Assembly: GCA_902594395.1 (NCBI GenBank)
Contig: CACJLZ010000007.1
Coordinates: forward strand, 1-32,385
Source: an uncultured Pelagibacteraceae bacterium
GTDB lineage: Bacteria; Pseudomonadota; Alphaproteobacteria; Pelagibacterales; Pelagibacteraceae
DNA length: 32,385 bases
Direction of reading: 5' to 3'
The notes beneath the pieces were generated by a model. That model was not told the origin of the DNA, ran no database searches, and saw only the letters and a program-made list of their open reading frames with translations. The position numbers were made by a program, and so were the translations under genes. Each line of letters opens with the position of its first letter. Position 1 is the first letter of the stretch. Positions 18,143 through 28,836 of this stretch are shown here, piece after piece.

Positions 18143-19408
18143 ATGAGTGGACACGAATATACACCGAAATCAAAAGTTGGAAAATGGTTTAACGATAGGT
18201 TACCCCTTTTAACTTTAGCAAATCATTTAACAGATTATCCGACACCCAAAAACTTAAATTATTGGTGGACCTTTGGTGGAATTTTAACTTTTTGTTTAAT
18301 TACTCAAATTGTAACCGGATTAGTTTTAGCAATGCACTATATTGCACATGCTGATATGGCGTTCCAAAGTGTCGAACACATAATGAGAGATGTAAACTAT
18401 GGATGGTTAATAAGATATATACATGCCAATGGAGCATCAATGTTTTTCTTGGCAGTGTACATTCATATATTTAGATCTTTGTTTTACGGCTCATATAAAT
18501 CACCTAGAGAAATTATATGGATTATTGGAATAATCATTTATCTTCTTATGATGGCAGCAGCTTTTTTAGGCTATGTTTTACCGTGGGGACAAATGAGTTT
18601 TTGGGGAGCTACAGTTATTACAAATTTATTTAGTGCAATTCCTTTGGTAGGTGAAGGAATAGTGACATGGTTATGGGGAGGGTATTCAGTAGATAACCCA
18701 ACACTTACAAGATTTTTCACTCTTCACTACTTAATTCCTTTTTTAATTTTAGGGTTAGTTGTTTTACATATTTGGGCTCTTCATGTGCCTGGAAATAATA
18801 ATCCAATTGGAATTGATATAAAAAAACCCTCAAAAGATACAGTTCCATTTCATCCTTACATAGTTATCAAGGATGGTTTTGCTTTATTAATGTTTATGAT
18901 TGTTTTCGCTTTTTTTGTTTTTTATACACCCAACATTTTAGGTCATGCTGATAATTATATTGAAGCAAATCCTCTTATAACACCAGCTCATATTGTTCCA
19001 GAGTGGTATCTGTTACCTTTTTATGCAATTCTGCGATCGGTTCCTGATAAGCTTCTTGGTGTGATAGCAATGTTGTCTGCTATTTTAATATTAGCTGCAT
19101 TACCTTGGTTAGATACATCAAAAATTAGATCAGCAGTCTTCAGGCCTTTATATAAACAGTTTTATTGGATCTTAGTAGCTGATGTTTTAATTTTAGGATA
19201 TGTCGGAGCTATGCCAGCGGAGGGCCTTTACTTATTAATTGCTAGGATTGCAACAGCATATTACTTCCTTCATTTTTTAGTTGTACTGCCAGTATTAGGA
19301 TTCAAAGAGAGGACCACACCTGTTCCTTTGAGTATTACTGAACCAATTTTGGGTGGATCACCTAATCTTGCTACAGTGAAAAAAAAGGATAGCTTTAAAG
19401 ATCAGTGA
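18143..19408 (+). CDS. petB: Cytochrome b of the bc1 complex
   Basis: [77 protein letters not shown]. Confidence 0.97.
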   Translation: MSGHEYTPKSKVGKWFNDRLPLLTLANHLTDYPTPKNLNYWWTFGGILTFCLITQIVTGLVLAMHYIAHADMAFQSVEHIMRDVNYGWLIRYIHANGASMFFLAVYIHIFRSLFYGSYKSPREIIWIIGIIIYLLMMAAAFLGYVLPWGQMSFWGATVITNLFSAIPLVGEGIVTWLWGGYSVDNPTLTRFFTLHYLIPFLILGLVVLHIWALHVPGNNNPIGIDIKKPSKDTVPFHPYIVIKDGFALLMFMIVFAFFVFYTPNILGHADNYIEANPLITPAHIVPEWYLLPFYAILRSVPDKLLGVIAMLSAILILAALPWLDTSKIRSAVFRPLYKQFYWILVADVLILGYVGAMPAEGLYLLIARIATAYYFLHFLVVLPVLGFKERTTPVPLSITEPILGGSPNLATVKKKDSFKDQ

Positions 19409-20184
19409 AAAATTTTTTTAGAATATCGTTTTTAATAGCATTATTTTTCGGATTTCAATTTAACTCTAATGCAGCTGAGAAAATTGAATATTTAAAAACT
19501 GATTGGAGTTTTAAAGGTCCCTTTGGCAAATTTGACAGAGCTGCCCTTCAAAGAGGATATCAAGTTTATCAAGAAGTTTGTTCTTCATGCCATTCTATGA
19601 AATATCTAAGTTATAGAAATCTAGTGGAAGAGGGTGGGCCTGAATTTTCAGTGGAGCAAGCAAAAGCCATTGCAGCATCTTTCGAGGTAAAAGATGGACC
19701 CAATGCAGATGGTGAGATGTTTATGAGACCAGGAAGATTGTCGGATAAATTTGTGAAGCCTTACGAAAATGAAAAAGCTGCTCAAGCAGCAAACGGTGGA
19801 GCATACCCGCCTGATATGACTGTTTTAGTAAAAGCGAGAGGTGGTGGAGTTGATTATATTTATTCACTTCTTCAAGGATATGAAGATCCACCAGCTGGGG
19901 TGACTTTAGATGATGGTGTTTACTATAACAAATTCATGTATGGAAATAGGATTAAAATGTCCAATCAACTTTCTGATGGCTTAGTAGAATACTCAGATGG
20001 TACTAATGCTTCTGTAGAACAAATGGCAAAAGATGTTACAACTTTTTTAATGTGGACTGCAGAACCTCATTTAGAAACACGTCATAAAATGGGTTTTAAA
20101 GCAATAGTTTATTTAATTATATTAACAGTTTTAGTTTATTTTAGTATGAAGAGAATCTGGTCACGTATTGAAACGAAAGTTTAA
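19405..20184 (+). CDS. petC: Cytochrome c1 (GTG start overlapping the petB stop)
   Basis: [22 protein letters not shown] (CxxCH), [19 protein letters not shown]-terminal membrane anchor. Confidence 0.96.
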   Translation: MKNFFRISFLIALFFGFQFNSNAAEKIEYLKTDWSFKGPFGKFDRAALQRGYQVYQEVCSSCHSMKYLSYRNLVEEGGPEFSVEQAKAIAASFEVKDGPNADGEMFMRPGRLSDKFVKPYENEKAAQAANGGAYPPDMTVLVKARGGGVDYIYSLLQGYEDPPAGVTLDDGVYYNKFMYGNRIKMSNQLSDGLVEYSDGTNASVEQMAKDVTTFLMWTAEPHLETRHKMGFKAIVYLIILTVLVYFSMKRIWSRIETKV

Positions 20185-21234
20185 AACGTCACCGTCTTTA
20201 ACAATATAGTCTTTACCCTCTAATCTCATTTTTCCGTTTGTTTTAGAATTTACCCATCCATCATTTTCAACAAAATCATTGTAAGAAATAGTCTCAGCCC
20301 TAATAAATCCTTTCTCAAAATCAGTATGTATTTCACCAGCAGCTTTTGGAGCTAAACAATTTTTCTGAATAGTCCAGGCTCTTGTTTCCTCAGGACCTGA
20401 GGTAAAAAAAGTGTCTAATTCTAAAATCTTATAACCTTTTTGAATCAACATATCCAAGCCAGTGTCCTTTAAACCAATCATTTCCATGTAGTTTTTTCTT
20501 TCTTCATTATCTAACTCATTGATTTGATTTTCAATATCAGCCGATACAATCAAAGTGTTTTCTAAACCAAATTTTTCTATGAATGATTTAGTGTAACCGT
20601 TTCCATTTTGGACACTTTTCTCATCAACATTACAAACAAATATTTTGGGTTTTAAAGACAATAAACCACTCAAATTTAGTTGTTTTTTGGTAAATTCTGT
20701 TTTTAAAATTGTTAAATCTTGATCATTATTAATTAAGTCTAAACAACTTTGAAGAATTTTAATTTGATCCTCATCAATATTTTTTTTGTTATTTTTCTCA
20801 AGTCTTTTTTGAATAGATTCTAAATCTGCTAGCTTCATTTCTGTTTCAATTATTTCAAGGTCTCTAACAGGGTCAACCGTAAGATTTACATTTTGAATAT
20901 CACTGGAGTCAAAACACCTAATCATATGTATTATAGCGTCTACTTCTCTGATATGAGATAGAAATTTATTTCCCAAACCTTCACCTTTAGATGCACCCTT
21001 TACAAGGCCAGCTATATCAACAAAAGAAATACTAGTAGGTATAATTTTTTTTGATTTAGAAATTTTGGCTAAATTTTCTAATCGAATATCAGGCACACTA
21101 ACTACCCCAATATTTGGATCAATTGTACAGAATGGAAAATTAGCTGCTTGAGCTTTACTTGAATTGGTTAATGCATTGAAGAGAGTAGATTTACCTACAT
21201 TTGGTAAACCAACGATCCCACACTTGAAACTCAT
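20161..21234 (-). CDS. ychF: Redox-regulated ATPase YchF (Obg family)
   Basis: CGIVGLPNVGKSTLFNALTNS, FVDIAGLVKGASKGEGLGNKFLSHIREVDAI, C-terminal TGS ending FRFNT. Confidence 0.97.
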   Translation of the reverse strand: MSFKCGIVGLPNVGKSTLFNALTNSSKAQAANFPFCTIDPNIGVVSVPDIRLENLAKISKSKKIIPTSISFVDIAGLVKGASKGEGLGNKFLSHIREVDAIIHMIRCFDSSDIQNVNLTVDPVRDLEIIETEMKLADLESIQKRLEKNNKKNIDEDQIKILQSCLDLINNDQDLTILKTEFTKKQLNLSGLLSLKPKIFVCNVDEKSVQNGNGYTKSFIEKFGLENTLIVSADIENQINELDNEERKNYMEMIGLKDTGLDMLIQKGYKILELDTFFTSGPEETRAWTIQKNCLAPKAAGEIHTDFEKGFIRAETISYNDFVENDGWVNSKTNGKMRLEGKDYIVKDGDVLNFRFNT

Positions 21235-21794
21235 TATTTATTATTTACTGTACTAGAAAAAAGATCTAATTTCTTTTCAACAAGAAAAGAAATTGAGTCA
21301 TTTATATGGTTTGATATTTTTTCAATACCTAATGACTCATCCTCATCAAAATTTTGTAAAACATAATCTGCAACCTCGATGTTTTCTTTGGGTTTACCAA
21401 TACCTATTCTTACTCTAGAATAATCTTTGCCAATAAACTTATCAATTGAGGCAATTCCATTGTGTCCCGCGCTTGATCCTCCAAATTTAGCTTTGATTTT
21501 TCCGAATTCTACATCTAGATCATCATGAAAAACTATTACATCTTGAGCATCAATTTTAAAATATTCAATAAGCTCTCTAATGCAAATTCCCGAATTATTC
21601 ATAAAGGTCAAAGGTTTGATGGCATAAACTTTAACATTTCCTATATTACCAGTGGTTAATAGGCCTTTAAATTTTGGTTTTTGTTTTGATAAACTAAATT
21701 TTTTATTAATAGCGTCTATAATTTTAAACCCGACATTATGTCGATTATTTTCACTGTCTGGTGTTGGATTACCCAATCCTACAAATAAAAGCAT
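21234..21794 (-). CDS. pth: Peptidyl-tRNA hydrolase
   Basis: LFVGLGNPTPDSENNRHNVGFKIID, KPLTFMNNSG, VFHDDLDVEFGKIKAKFGGSSAGHNGIASI. Confidence 0.97.
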   Translation of the reverse strand: MLLFVGLGNPTPDSENNRHNVGFKIIDAINKKFSLSKQKPKFKGLLTTGNIGNVKVYAIKPLTFMNNSGICIRELIEYFKIDAQDVIVFHDDLDVEFGKIKAKFGGSSAGHNGIASIDKFIGKDYSRVRIGIGKPKENIEVADYVLQNFDEDESLGIEKISNHINDSISFLVEKKLDLFSSTVNNK

Positions 21795-21824
21795 GATCTA
21801 TTGATTAATTTTCAATTTAGTTGA

Positions 21825-22559
21825 TTATTTTTTTTCTTCAGGAGGTTTTTTGTCAGCAGGTTTTTTATCACCCTCTTTTTTATCTCCTTTATCACCCTCA
21901 GGAGCAGCTTTATCCCCATCGGCAGCTGCCGCAGTTGCACCCTCTGCACCTTCTTCACCCTCTGCAGCTTCAGCCTCAGCAGGTTTTTCTGGTTCTTTCA
22001 TAACTGTTGGAGCTGCTAATGTTGCTATTACAAAATCTCTTCCTTGAATTGTTGGAACAACTTCTGCATCTAATTTAACTGAGGAGATTTTAAAACTCTC
22101 ACCAATATCAATTCCATCGAGATCCAAAGTTAGGCTCTCAGGAATTTTTTCACTTGGACATTTTAATTCAACTTTTCTTCTTACAATATTAAGAACTCCG
22201 CCTCTTTTTAATCCTGGAGATTTTTCATGATTTATAAAATTTACAGGTACTTCAATTTTAATTTTTACACCTGGTAAGACTCTTAAAAAATCTACATGAG
22301 TGGGTTCATCAGTCAAAATATGATATTTAATTTCTCTAGGTAATACATTTTGTGGTTTACCTTCAACATTTAATGAAATTATATTTGAAAAAAAATTTTC
22401 TTTTTCTATTAAAGTTTTTAGTAATTTCTTTGAAATAGATATTTTTTGATTTTGGTCATTTCCACCATATATAATTGCAGGAACATTTCCGCTACTTCTT
22501 ATGCTGTTAAGTTGACCTTTTGTCTTATTATTTCTAATGTTAGCTTCTATTGAATTCAT
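21825..22559 (-). CDS. rplY: 50S ribosomal protein L25 / Ctc family with a low-complexity A/E/G/K/P tail
   Basis: RSSGNVPAIIYGG, HVDFLRV, VPVNFINHEKSPGLKRGGVLN; tail MKEPEKPAEAEAAEGEEGAEGATAAAADGDKAAPEGDKGDKKEGDKKPADKKPPEEKK. Confidence 0.94.
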   Translation of the reverse strand: MNSIEANIRNNKTKGQLNSIRSSGNVPAIIYGGNDQNQKISISKKLLKTLIEKENFFSNIISLNVEGKPQNVLPREIKYHILTDEPTHVDFLRVLPGVKIKIEVPVNFINHEKSPGLKRGGVLNIVRRKVELKCPSEKIPESLTLDLDGIDIGESFKISSVKLDAEVVPTIQGRDFVIATLAAPTVMKEPEKPAEAEAAEGEEGAEGATAAAADGDKAAPEGDKGDKKEGDKKPADKKPPEEKK

Positions 22560-22602
22560 AAAGAAGAGGTTTTTAACCCATGTTTACAAATAATCAAGAA
22601 AT

Positions 22603-23535
22603 TTATTTAAATAAATCTGATACCGATGTTGAATTTGAAATTCTCTTTATTGCTTCACCCATAAGACCTGATATCGGTAAAACCTCAATATTTTTAACAT
22701 TTTTAGTTTTATGAACATTGTCTATCGTATCAGTTATAACTAAATTTTTAATTACTGAACTTTTAATTTTTTTAATTGCATCTCCACTTAAAACCCCATG
22801 AGTAATGTAAACATAAACATCTTTTGCACCAAGAGATTTCAAAGCTTTTGCTGCATTAACAATTGTACCACCTGAATCAATTATATCATCAACTAAAATA
22901 CAAGTTTGTCCTTTTACATCACCAATGATATTCATAACTTCTGATTGCCCTGGCTTTGGTCTTCTTTTATCAACAATAGCTAGTCCTACATTTAAAAGTT
23001 TTCCAAGTGCTCTAGCTCTTTCTGTTCCCCCCACATCAGGTGCAACACAAATAATTTTTTTACTTTTAATTTTCTTTCTAGCGTGTCTTGCAAATATTGG
23101 GGTAGAAAATAAGTTATCTACAGGAATATCAAAGAAACCTTGAATTTGACCTGCATGCAAATCTACAGTTACCACTCTATCAGCACCAGCTTGAGTTATT
23201 AAATTAGAGACAAGTTTTGCAGATATGGAAGTTCTTGGAACAACCTTTCTATCTTGTCTTGCATATCCAAAATACGGTATTACCGCCGTTATATTTTTTG
23301 CTGATGACCTCTTTAGAGCATCAATACATAACAACAGTTCCATTAAATTATCATTTGCTGGAGAAGAGATAGATTGAACAATAAAAATACTGTTCCCTCT
23401 TATGTTTTCATTTATCTCAATATAAATTTCACCATCAGCAAATTTTCTAATACTGGAATTTACCAGTTTTGTTTTTAAATATTTAGCAATGTTTTTACTT
23501 AAAACTTTATTGCTGTTTCCAGTTAATAATTTCAT
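22603..23535 (-). CDS. prs: Ribose-phosphate pyrophosphokinase
   Basis: [61 protein letters not shown] (PRPP-binding motif). Confidence 0.97.
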   Translation of the reverse strand: MKLLTGNSNKVLSKNIAKYLKTKLVNSSIRKFADGEIYIEINENIRGNSIFIVQSISSPANDNLMELLLCIDALKRSSAKNITAVIPYFGYARQDRKVVPRTSISAKLVSNLITQAGADRVVTVDLHAGQIQGFFDIPVDNLFSTPIFARHARKKIKSKKIICVAPDVGGTERARALGKLLNVGLAIVDKRRPKPGQSEVMNIIGDVKGQTCILVDDIIDSGGTIVNAAKALKSLGAKDVYVYITHGVLSGDAIKKIKSSVIKNLVITDTIDNVHKTKNVKNIEVLPISGLMGEAIKRISNSTSVSDLFK

Positions 23536-23543
23536 TGAAAAAC

Positions 23544-24302
23544 CTAATTAATCATAATTAATGAAATATTTCTACCATAATCATCATGATTTAAACGCAA
23601 AGACCTTCTTGCACTGAAAAAATTATTTTTTTTAGGAAAAGTGTCAATATTTATTGTATCTAGATTTGTAATTTTCATTAATTTGAGTTGTGATTTAATA
23701 TATTTTGATAAATCAAAACAAATTAAGTTTTTTCTTTTTTTAAAAAAGACCATATTTCTTTTATCTTTTTTTAGAAATTTTCTTCTAAAATCTTCTTTTA
23801 CGTTGTAATTTTTTTGGGCAATACATGGACCTATAGCTGCAATTATATTTTTTTTTTCACAGCCTTTTTTAATCATAAAATTTATTACTTTTGAAATAAT
23901 TCCTTTATATGCACCTTTCCACCCAGCGTGAATAGCACCAATCATTTTTTTCTGTTTATCATAAATTAATATTGGTGCGCAATCAGCTGTAAGAATTGCA
24001 ATTGGTAATTTTGGAATATTAGTAATTAATGCATCTGCTTTCTTTTTTTTAAGATATTTGGAATATTTATTGATGAAAACAAACTTATTACTATGTATTT
24101 GATGTAATAAAAAAATATTTTTTGAATTTCTACTAATCTTATTTTTTACAATCCTTAAATTTTCAATAACTTTTTTTTTATTATCTTTAGAACCTGGTCC
24201 ACAATTTAAACTTCTATAAATACCTTTCGAACACCCACCTTTTTTATCAAAAAAACCATGACTGATCTCTTTAAATTTAGATAATTTTTTTGAAACTATC
24301 AA
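23544..24302 (-). CDS. Multicopper polyphenol oxidase / purine nucleoside phosphorylase family (YfiH/PgeF-like)
   Basis: [69 protein letters not shown]. Confidence 0.9.
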   Translation of the reverse strand: MIVSKKLSKFKEISHGFFDKKGGCSKGIYRSLNCGPGSKDNKKKVIENLRIVKNKISRNSKNIFLLHQIHSNKFVFINKYSKYLKKKKADALITNIPKLPIAILTADCAPILIYDKQKKMIGAIHAGWKGAYKGIISKVINFMIKKGCEKKNIIAAIGPCIAQKNYNVKEDFRRKFLKKDKRNMVFFKKRKNLICFDLSKYIKSQLKLMKITNLDTINIDTFPKKNNFFSARRSLRLNHDDYGRNISLIMIN

Positions 24303-25348
24303 CTAAACCCCAACTTATATTTATTGCGTTTATTTTTGATAAACATTACTTTAAACAAATTTCCCATTTCTTTCTCATCTATTAATTTTTTTAATCTAAA
24401 ATAAATATCTGCTTTTTTTGAAAAGCTTTGATTTTGAGATATTATTTCTGCTCTATTTTTTATTCCTAATTTTACTAAAAAGTTTCCTTGAGTCGTTATT
24501 AAATCATTTAAACCACCTAATTTCTTTATTATTTTCTTAAATAAGAAAAAATTGATATTATGAGTAATATCTGAAGTACCGATATTTTTTAAAACACTGC
24601 TATGTTTATGATTTGAAATCGATTTAAGAGTATTTTTCATTTTTTTTTCCATATAACCGTAATCTATCATTAGAAGACCGCCATCATTTTTTTTAATTAT
24701 TTCAGTGATTTTTTTTAAATAATTTACTCCAATTAATGAATATTCAATAAATTTTTGATCTTTTGAAATATTATAATCAATTTCTTTTTCAAATTTTTTC
24801 ATATTAAACTTTCTTTCACAAAAAAAAGCTTTTTTTTGATTTTTAAAATTTACATATCTTTCAAACCAAAAATCTTTTTTTTTAACAAATTGTTTTATTG
24901 CTATTGCATCAAAAAATTCGTTTGCAATAAAAATAGTTGGAAATTTTTTTATTTGTTTTAGATCAGAAATCCAAATAACTCTTTCTTTGTCTAATTTATT
25001 TTTTTGAATTTTCTTTAATTTTAGACTTTTTTCATGAATTAAAATATTGCATGAATTTAAAAATGCTGGAAATTTTTTAAAAGTTTCTAAAAATATTTTC
25101 ATCATTTCACCATTTCCCGCACCAAGTTCCACTAAATTAATCTTTTTTGGGCTTCCTAAATTTTCCCAAAAACCTAAAACCCAAACAGCCATCATTTCAG
25201 AAAACATTCTAGAAATATTTGGTGCGGTTATAAAATCACCCTTTAATCCGAAAGGGTTTTTTTGCATATAGTATCCTTTTTTTTTATCATATAGAGCAAA
25301 ATCGATAAATTTATCTAAAGAGATTTCAAAATTATTTTTGATGGTCAT
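24299..25348 (-). CDS. SAM-dependent methyltransferase, MidA/NDUFAF7-like (DUF185)
   Basis: YMQKNPFGLKGDFITAPNISRMFSEMMAVWVLGFWENLG, NLVELGAGNGEMMKIFLETF, FIANEFFDAIAIKQF. Confidence 0.88.
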   Translation of the reverse strand: MTIKNNFEISLDKFIDFALYDKKKGYYMQKNPFGLKGDFITAPNISRMFSEMMAVWVLGFWENLGSPKKINLVELGAGNGEMMKIFLETFKKFPAFLNSCNILIHEKSLKLKKIQKNKLDKERVIWISDLKQIKKFPTIFIANEFFDAIAIKQFVKKKDFWFERYVNFKNQKKAFFCERKFNMKKFEKEIDYNISKDQKFIEYSLIGVNYLKKITEIIKKNDGGLLMIDYGYMEKKMKNTLKSISNHKHSSVLKNIGTSDITHNINFFLFKKIIKKLGGLNDLITTQGNFLVKLGIKNRAEIISQNQSFSKKADIYFRLKKLIDEKEMGNLFKVMFIKNKRNKYKLGFS

Positions 25349-26108
25349 ATTTTTTTAAAGTTAAATAAGAACCAAATATAAAAAAAACTAAACATAAAAT
25401 TTGCCCCATACTTAAATTAAATAAAACGTAACCTAATTGTTCATCTGGCATTCTTAAAAATTCTATAAAAAATCTGAAAACAGAGTAAAATATTAAGAAT
25501 ATTCCAGATAGGAAACCAGGATTCTTAGCTGAGGATATGTTTCGAAAATATATCAATATAAAAAATAATATCACCCCTTCAAAAAAAGCCTCATAAAGTT
25601 GAGATGGATGACGATATATTTCATCAATTTTTTCAAATTTAATTCCCCATGGTAAAGTTGTTTCTTTGCCATAAAGCTCTGAATTTATAAAATTTGCAAT
25701 ACGTCCAAAAAAAATTCCTATTGGGGCGACTAACGAAACAATATCAAGATAAATATAAGAATTATGATTATGTTTTTTTGCAAACCATATGCTCATCACA
25801 ATTACACCCAATAGTCCGCCATGGAATGACATCCCTCCATTCCAAATTTTAAAAATTTCAAAAATGTTCTCTAAATAGTAATCTAAATTGTAAAATATTA
25901 CGTAACCTAATCTTCCTCCAATTATAATACCTAAAATTATATAAGTAATATAATCGTCAAATTTCTCTTTTAAATTATCATCTTTTATAAAGACCCTTTT
26001 TGCCAAAACCCATCCAGCGAGAATTCCAAATATATATGATAAAGAATACCATCTAAATTCTAATGAAAATATACTAAATGCAACTGGGTCAAAATTATTA
26101 ATGAACAT
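25332..26108 (-). CDS. lgt: Prolipoprotein diacylglyceryl transferase
   Basis: GGRLGYVIFYN, WNGGMSFHGGLLGVI, GIFFGRIANFINSELYGK, RHPSQLYEAFFEG. Confidence 0.96.
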   Translation of the reverse strand: MFINNFDPVAFSIFSLEFRWYSLSYIFGILAGWVLAKRVFIKDDNLKEKFDDYITYIILGIIIGGRLGYVIFYNLDYYLENIFEIFKIWNGGMSFHGGLLGVIVMSIWFAKKHNHNSYIYLDIVSLVAPIGIFFGRIANFINSELYGKETTLPWGIKFEKIDEIYRHPSQLYEAFFEGVILFFILIYFRNISSAKNPGFLSGIFLIFYSVFRFFIEFLRMPDEQLGYVLFNLSMGQILCLVFFIFGSYLTLKKYDHQK

Positions 26109-26158
26109 TTTTAATTATAATAATAGATTAAAGATATAATAACTTATTTAATAAATAT

Positions 26159-26407
26159 ATGAAAAATTCAAAATTCGTATTTGATAAATTTACTAAACTT
26201 TTAGAACAGGGATTAGTTTCATCAAGAGACTTAAAAAATGAGATAGTAAACATTTTAAAATCTAAAAGGGATGAAATCGTATTCAAGATGAAGTTAACAA
26301 GTAAGGATGAGTTTGATATTCTATCCAAGAGGGTTGAAAATTTAGAAAAAAAGCTTGAAAAAAAACAGGTTTTAAAAAAAAAAATTAAACAGGTAAAAAA
26401 ATCTTAA
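26159..26407 (+). CDS. UbiK/BMFP-family (DUF526) accessory protein
   Basis: 82 aa; LTSKDEFDILSKRVENLEKKLEKK coiled coil typical of BMFP; K-rich tail. Confidence 0.65.
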   Translation: MKNSKFVFDKFTKLLEQGLVSSRDLKNEIVNILKSKRDEIVFKMKLTSKDEFDILSKRVENLEKKLEKKQVLKKKIKQVKKS

Positions 26408-27704
26408 CTTCCAAACCATTTAATGAAGATTTATTAAGCTTTATATTTCCACCATGGGATCTTATTATATCAGAGGCTATTGATAAGCCTAAGCCAACAC
26501 TTGATTTAGAGTCCGCCCTTCCTTTATCAATTTTGTAAAAAGGTTTGAAAACATTTTCATACTCACTTTCTGGTATACCTGGTCCATCATCTTCAACCTT
26601 GATGACTAAATGTATTTTCTTTTTTGATAATTCAATATTAAGTTTATCTCCATATTTCGTAGAGTTATCTATTAAGTTATTGAGGCATCTTTTGATCAAA
26701 TTTTTCCTACCATTGAAATAAACTTTAGAAGGAACACTCTTTGTTATATTTTGATTATTATATTTTCTTATTATTTCATCAATTAAATTACTCAAATTAA
26801 AAAGCTCATCCTTTTCAAGAAAAGAAGAACTTGTGAACTGAAGATATTCATTAAGCATTTTTTCCATTTCATTGATGTCCTCTGTTAATTTATTTGCCAA
26901 GGACTTATCTTTTATAAATGCTGTTTGTAATTTCATCCTCGTTAATGGAGTTCTTAAATCATGGCTTATTCCTGAGAGCATTTCAGATCTTTGGTTAAGA
27001 TGTCTAATTATTCTTTTTCTCATTCTTTCAAACTCATACCCAGCTTGACGAATTTCAGCAGCACCTGAAGGTTTAAACTCATCAACATTTTCACCTCTTC
27101 CAAATTTCTCCGCAGCTTTTGCCAATGCCGCAATTGGTCTTGTCTGATTTTTTAAAAAGATTAAAGATATAATTAAAACAATAAAAGCTGGTACGGTTAT
27201 CCATAACCCAAACAACCTTGCAGAAGTACTTGTGAGTCTGTCTTTTGGAACTATAAATTTAAAATACCCATTTTCATACTTAATTCTTAAATCAACTAAT
27301 TCTTTGTAGTTTGTTGTATTAAACCAGAACAACTCAGGTCCAAATTTAGATTTTAATTCTCTTCTTAATGATCTATCAATAGGGCTAAACCACCTTTCAT
27401 TATAAAAAAAATTAAAATTTTCATCTTCAATAAACTCAATATTTAAATCTTGGTAAAGAGAAAATATATTAGTTATTTCATTCTTTTCGTATTCATCTTT
27501 GTTGTAAACTTCTATAAAAGTTTGTATCTCGCTTACAAGAGCTCTCGTCATACCTTTATTTGTTTTAATCCATAAACTATCAAAAAAGACTACAGTAATT
27601 ATTAATTGAATTAAGATCACTGGTATAGCAACTATAAGAAGGGCTCTATAGAACAGTCTTTTGGGAAGCAAATTTTTAATAAATTTATTCAATCCATAAA
27701 ACAT
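26385..27704 (-). CDS. EnvZ-like sensor histidine kinase (start likely MFYGLNKF at 27704)
   Basis: Two N-terminal TM regions, HAMP, GISHDLRTPLTRMKLQ H-box, NLIDNSTKYGD N-box, VEDDGPGIPESEYENVFKPFYK, VGLGLSIASDIIRSHGG. Confidence 0.93.
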   Translation of the reverse strand: MFYGLNKFIKNLLPKRLFYRALLIVAIPVILIQLIITVVFFDSLWIKTNKGMTRALVSEIQTFIEVYNKDEYEKNEITNIFSLYQDLNIEFIEDENFNFFYNERWFSPIDRSLRRELKSKFGPELFWFNTTNYKELVDLRIKYENGYFKFIVPKDRLTSTSARLFGLWITVPAFIVLIISLIFLKNQTRPIAALAKAAEKFGRGENVDEFKPSGAAEIRQAGYEFERMRKRIIRHLNQRSEMLSGISHDLRTPLTRMKLQTAFIKDKSLANKLTEDINEMEKMLNEYLQFTSSSFLEKDELFNLSNLIDEIIRKYNNQNITKSVPSKVYFNGRKNLIKRCLNNLIDNSTKYGDKLNIELSKKKIHLVIKVEDDGPGIPESEYENVFKPFYKIDKGRADSKSSVGLGLSIASDIIRSHGGNIKLNKSSLNGLEVKIFLPV

Positions 27705-28362
27705 AACCTGCACCTCTAATAGTTTGAAGAAATTTTGGATGTTTCGGGTCGATCTCAATTTTTTTTCTAAGTCTCGTTATAATTACATCAATTGATCTCT
27801 CTTTATTCAGTTCGATTAGTTTACCTATTTCATCTCTGGCAAATATTTTTCCTGGATTATTTATCATTTTTTCTAATATTACTTTTTCAGTATTATTAAT
27901 TTTGAATTCAGAATTATTTTGAAAAATTATTTGTTTGTTTAAATCAATTTTAACATTTTCAAACTCAATAATTCTTTTCAAATTATTTTTTTTAGTTTTA
28001 CTAATTATATTTCTAATTCTCAAATCTAGCTCTTTAGGTTCAAATGGCTTGGGTAAATAATCGTCAGCGCCCATTTCTAAACCTTCAACTCTCTCAATTG
28101 GTTCACCTTTCGCAGTCAATAAGATTACAGGTGTGTTGATATCTTTTTTGTGTTCTTTTAAAAAATCAAGCCCACTTTTTCCAGGCATCATTATGTCTAA
28201 GATAATTAAATCAAATTTTACAATCTTTATTTTTTCGTGAGCTTTCTCTGCATCACTAGCAGTGGTTATCAAATAATTTTTTTCATTAAGATATTTTTTT
28301 ACTAAAGATCTTATTCCTTCATCATCATCTACAATTAAAATGTGGGCAATAAAATTATCCAT
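27685..28362 (-). CDS. OmpR-family response regulator (PetR-like by context)
   Basis: ILIVDDDEGIRSLVKKYL, LIILDIMMPGKSGLDFL, VILLTAKGE, GADDYLPKPFEPKEL; winged-helix VDVIITRLRKKIEIDPKHPKFLQTIRGAGYVL-type C-terminus. Confidence 0.93.
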   Translation of the reverse strand: MDNFIAHILIVDDDEGIRSLVKKYLNEKNYLITTASDAEKAHEKIKIVKFDLIILDIMMPGKSGLDFLKEHKKDINTPVILLTAKGEPIERVEGLEMGADDYLPKPFEPKELDLRIRNIISKTKKNNLKRIIEFENVKIDLNKQIIFQNNSEFKINNTEKVILEKMINNPGKIFARDEIGKLIELNKERSIDVIITRLRKKIEIDPKHPKFLQTIRGAGYVLWIE

Positions 28363-28795
28363 TTATGATTCTTTTTAAAACTTCATCAAAATTAATAACC
28401 TCTTGTGAGCTTGAATTAAGAAAGGCATTATAAATTCGTTTTTTTTGTACTTCAAAAATTTCTTTAAAAATTTTCTTTCCTTTTTCATTTAAAAAAACAT
28501 GTTTTATTCTTGTATCGTTCTCATCTTTATTGAAAAAAATTACCTCGAGTTTTATGAGATCTTTTAAAACTCTGTTTAAACTTTGTTTAGTTACCTTGAG
28601 TTTTCCCATTAGTTCAGAAATGGAAATGCCCTCGTACATCGATATTAAATGAATTGTTTTTTGATGGGCCAAACCAATGTTGTATTTAATGAGAATTTTT
28701 TTGGAATCAGCAAAGGATTCTCTATAACTGACAAATAATTTTTCAATTAAATATTTTAATTGTTCATCTTTTAAATATAAAAGCTCTTTCATCAC
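28355..28795 (-). CDS. MarR-family transcriptional regulator (PetP-like by context)
   Basis: wHTH ISISELMGKLKVTKQSLNRVLKDLIKLEVIFFNKDENDTRIKHVFLNEKGKKI; directly upstream of the OmpR-type regulator. Confidence 0.88.
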   Translation of the reverse strand: MMKELLYLKDEQLKYLIEKLFVSYRESFADSKKILIKYNIGLAHQKTIHLISMYEGISISELMGKLKVTKQSLNRVLKDLIKLEVIFFNKDENDTRIKHVFLNEKGKKIFKEIFEVQKKRIYNAFLNSSSQEVINFDEVLKRIING

Positions 28796-28807
28796 AGGTA
28801 AGTTATA

Positions 28808-28836
28808 TTGACATATTATATATACAAAGATATTTT
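28808..28836 (+). promoter_or_regulatory. Candidate sigma70-type promoter for ilvE: TTGACA, 17-nt spacer, TATTTT
   Basis: TTGACA at 28808-28813, TATTTT at 28831-28836, 25 nt before ilvE. A minus-strand TATAAT (28820-28815) sits inside the spacer. Confidence 0.45.

Noticed and set aside
21821-22047. Plus-strand His/Gln/Leu-rich and Ser/Ala/Pro-rich ORFs
   Set aside because: Antisense translations of the rplY low-complexity tail.
26374-26384. A11 run at the end of the UbiK-like gene as a phase-variation site
   Set aside because: It lies in a K-rich C-terminal tail where a shift would change only a few residues, so the consequence is small.
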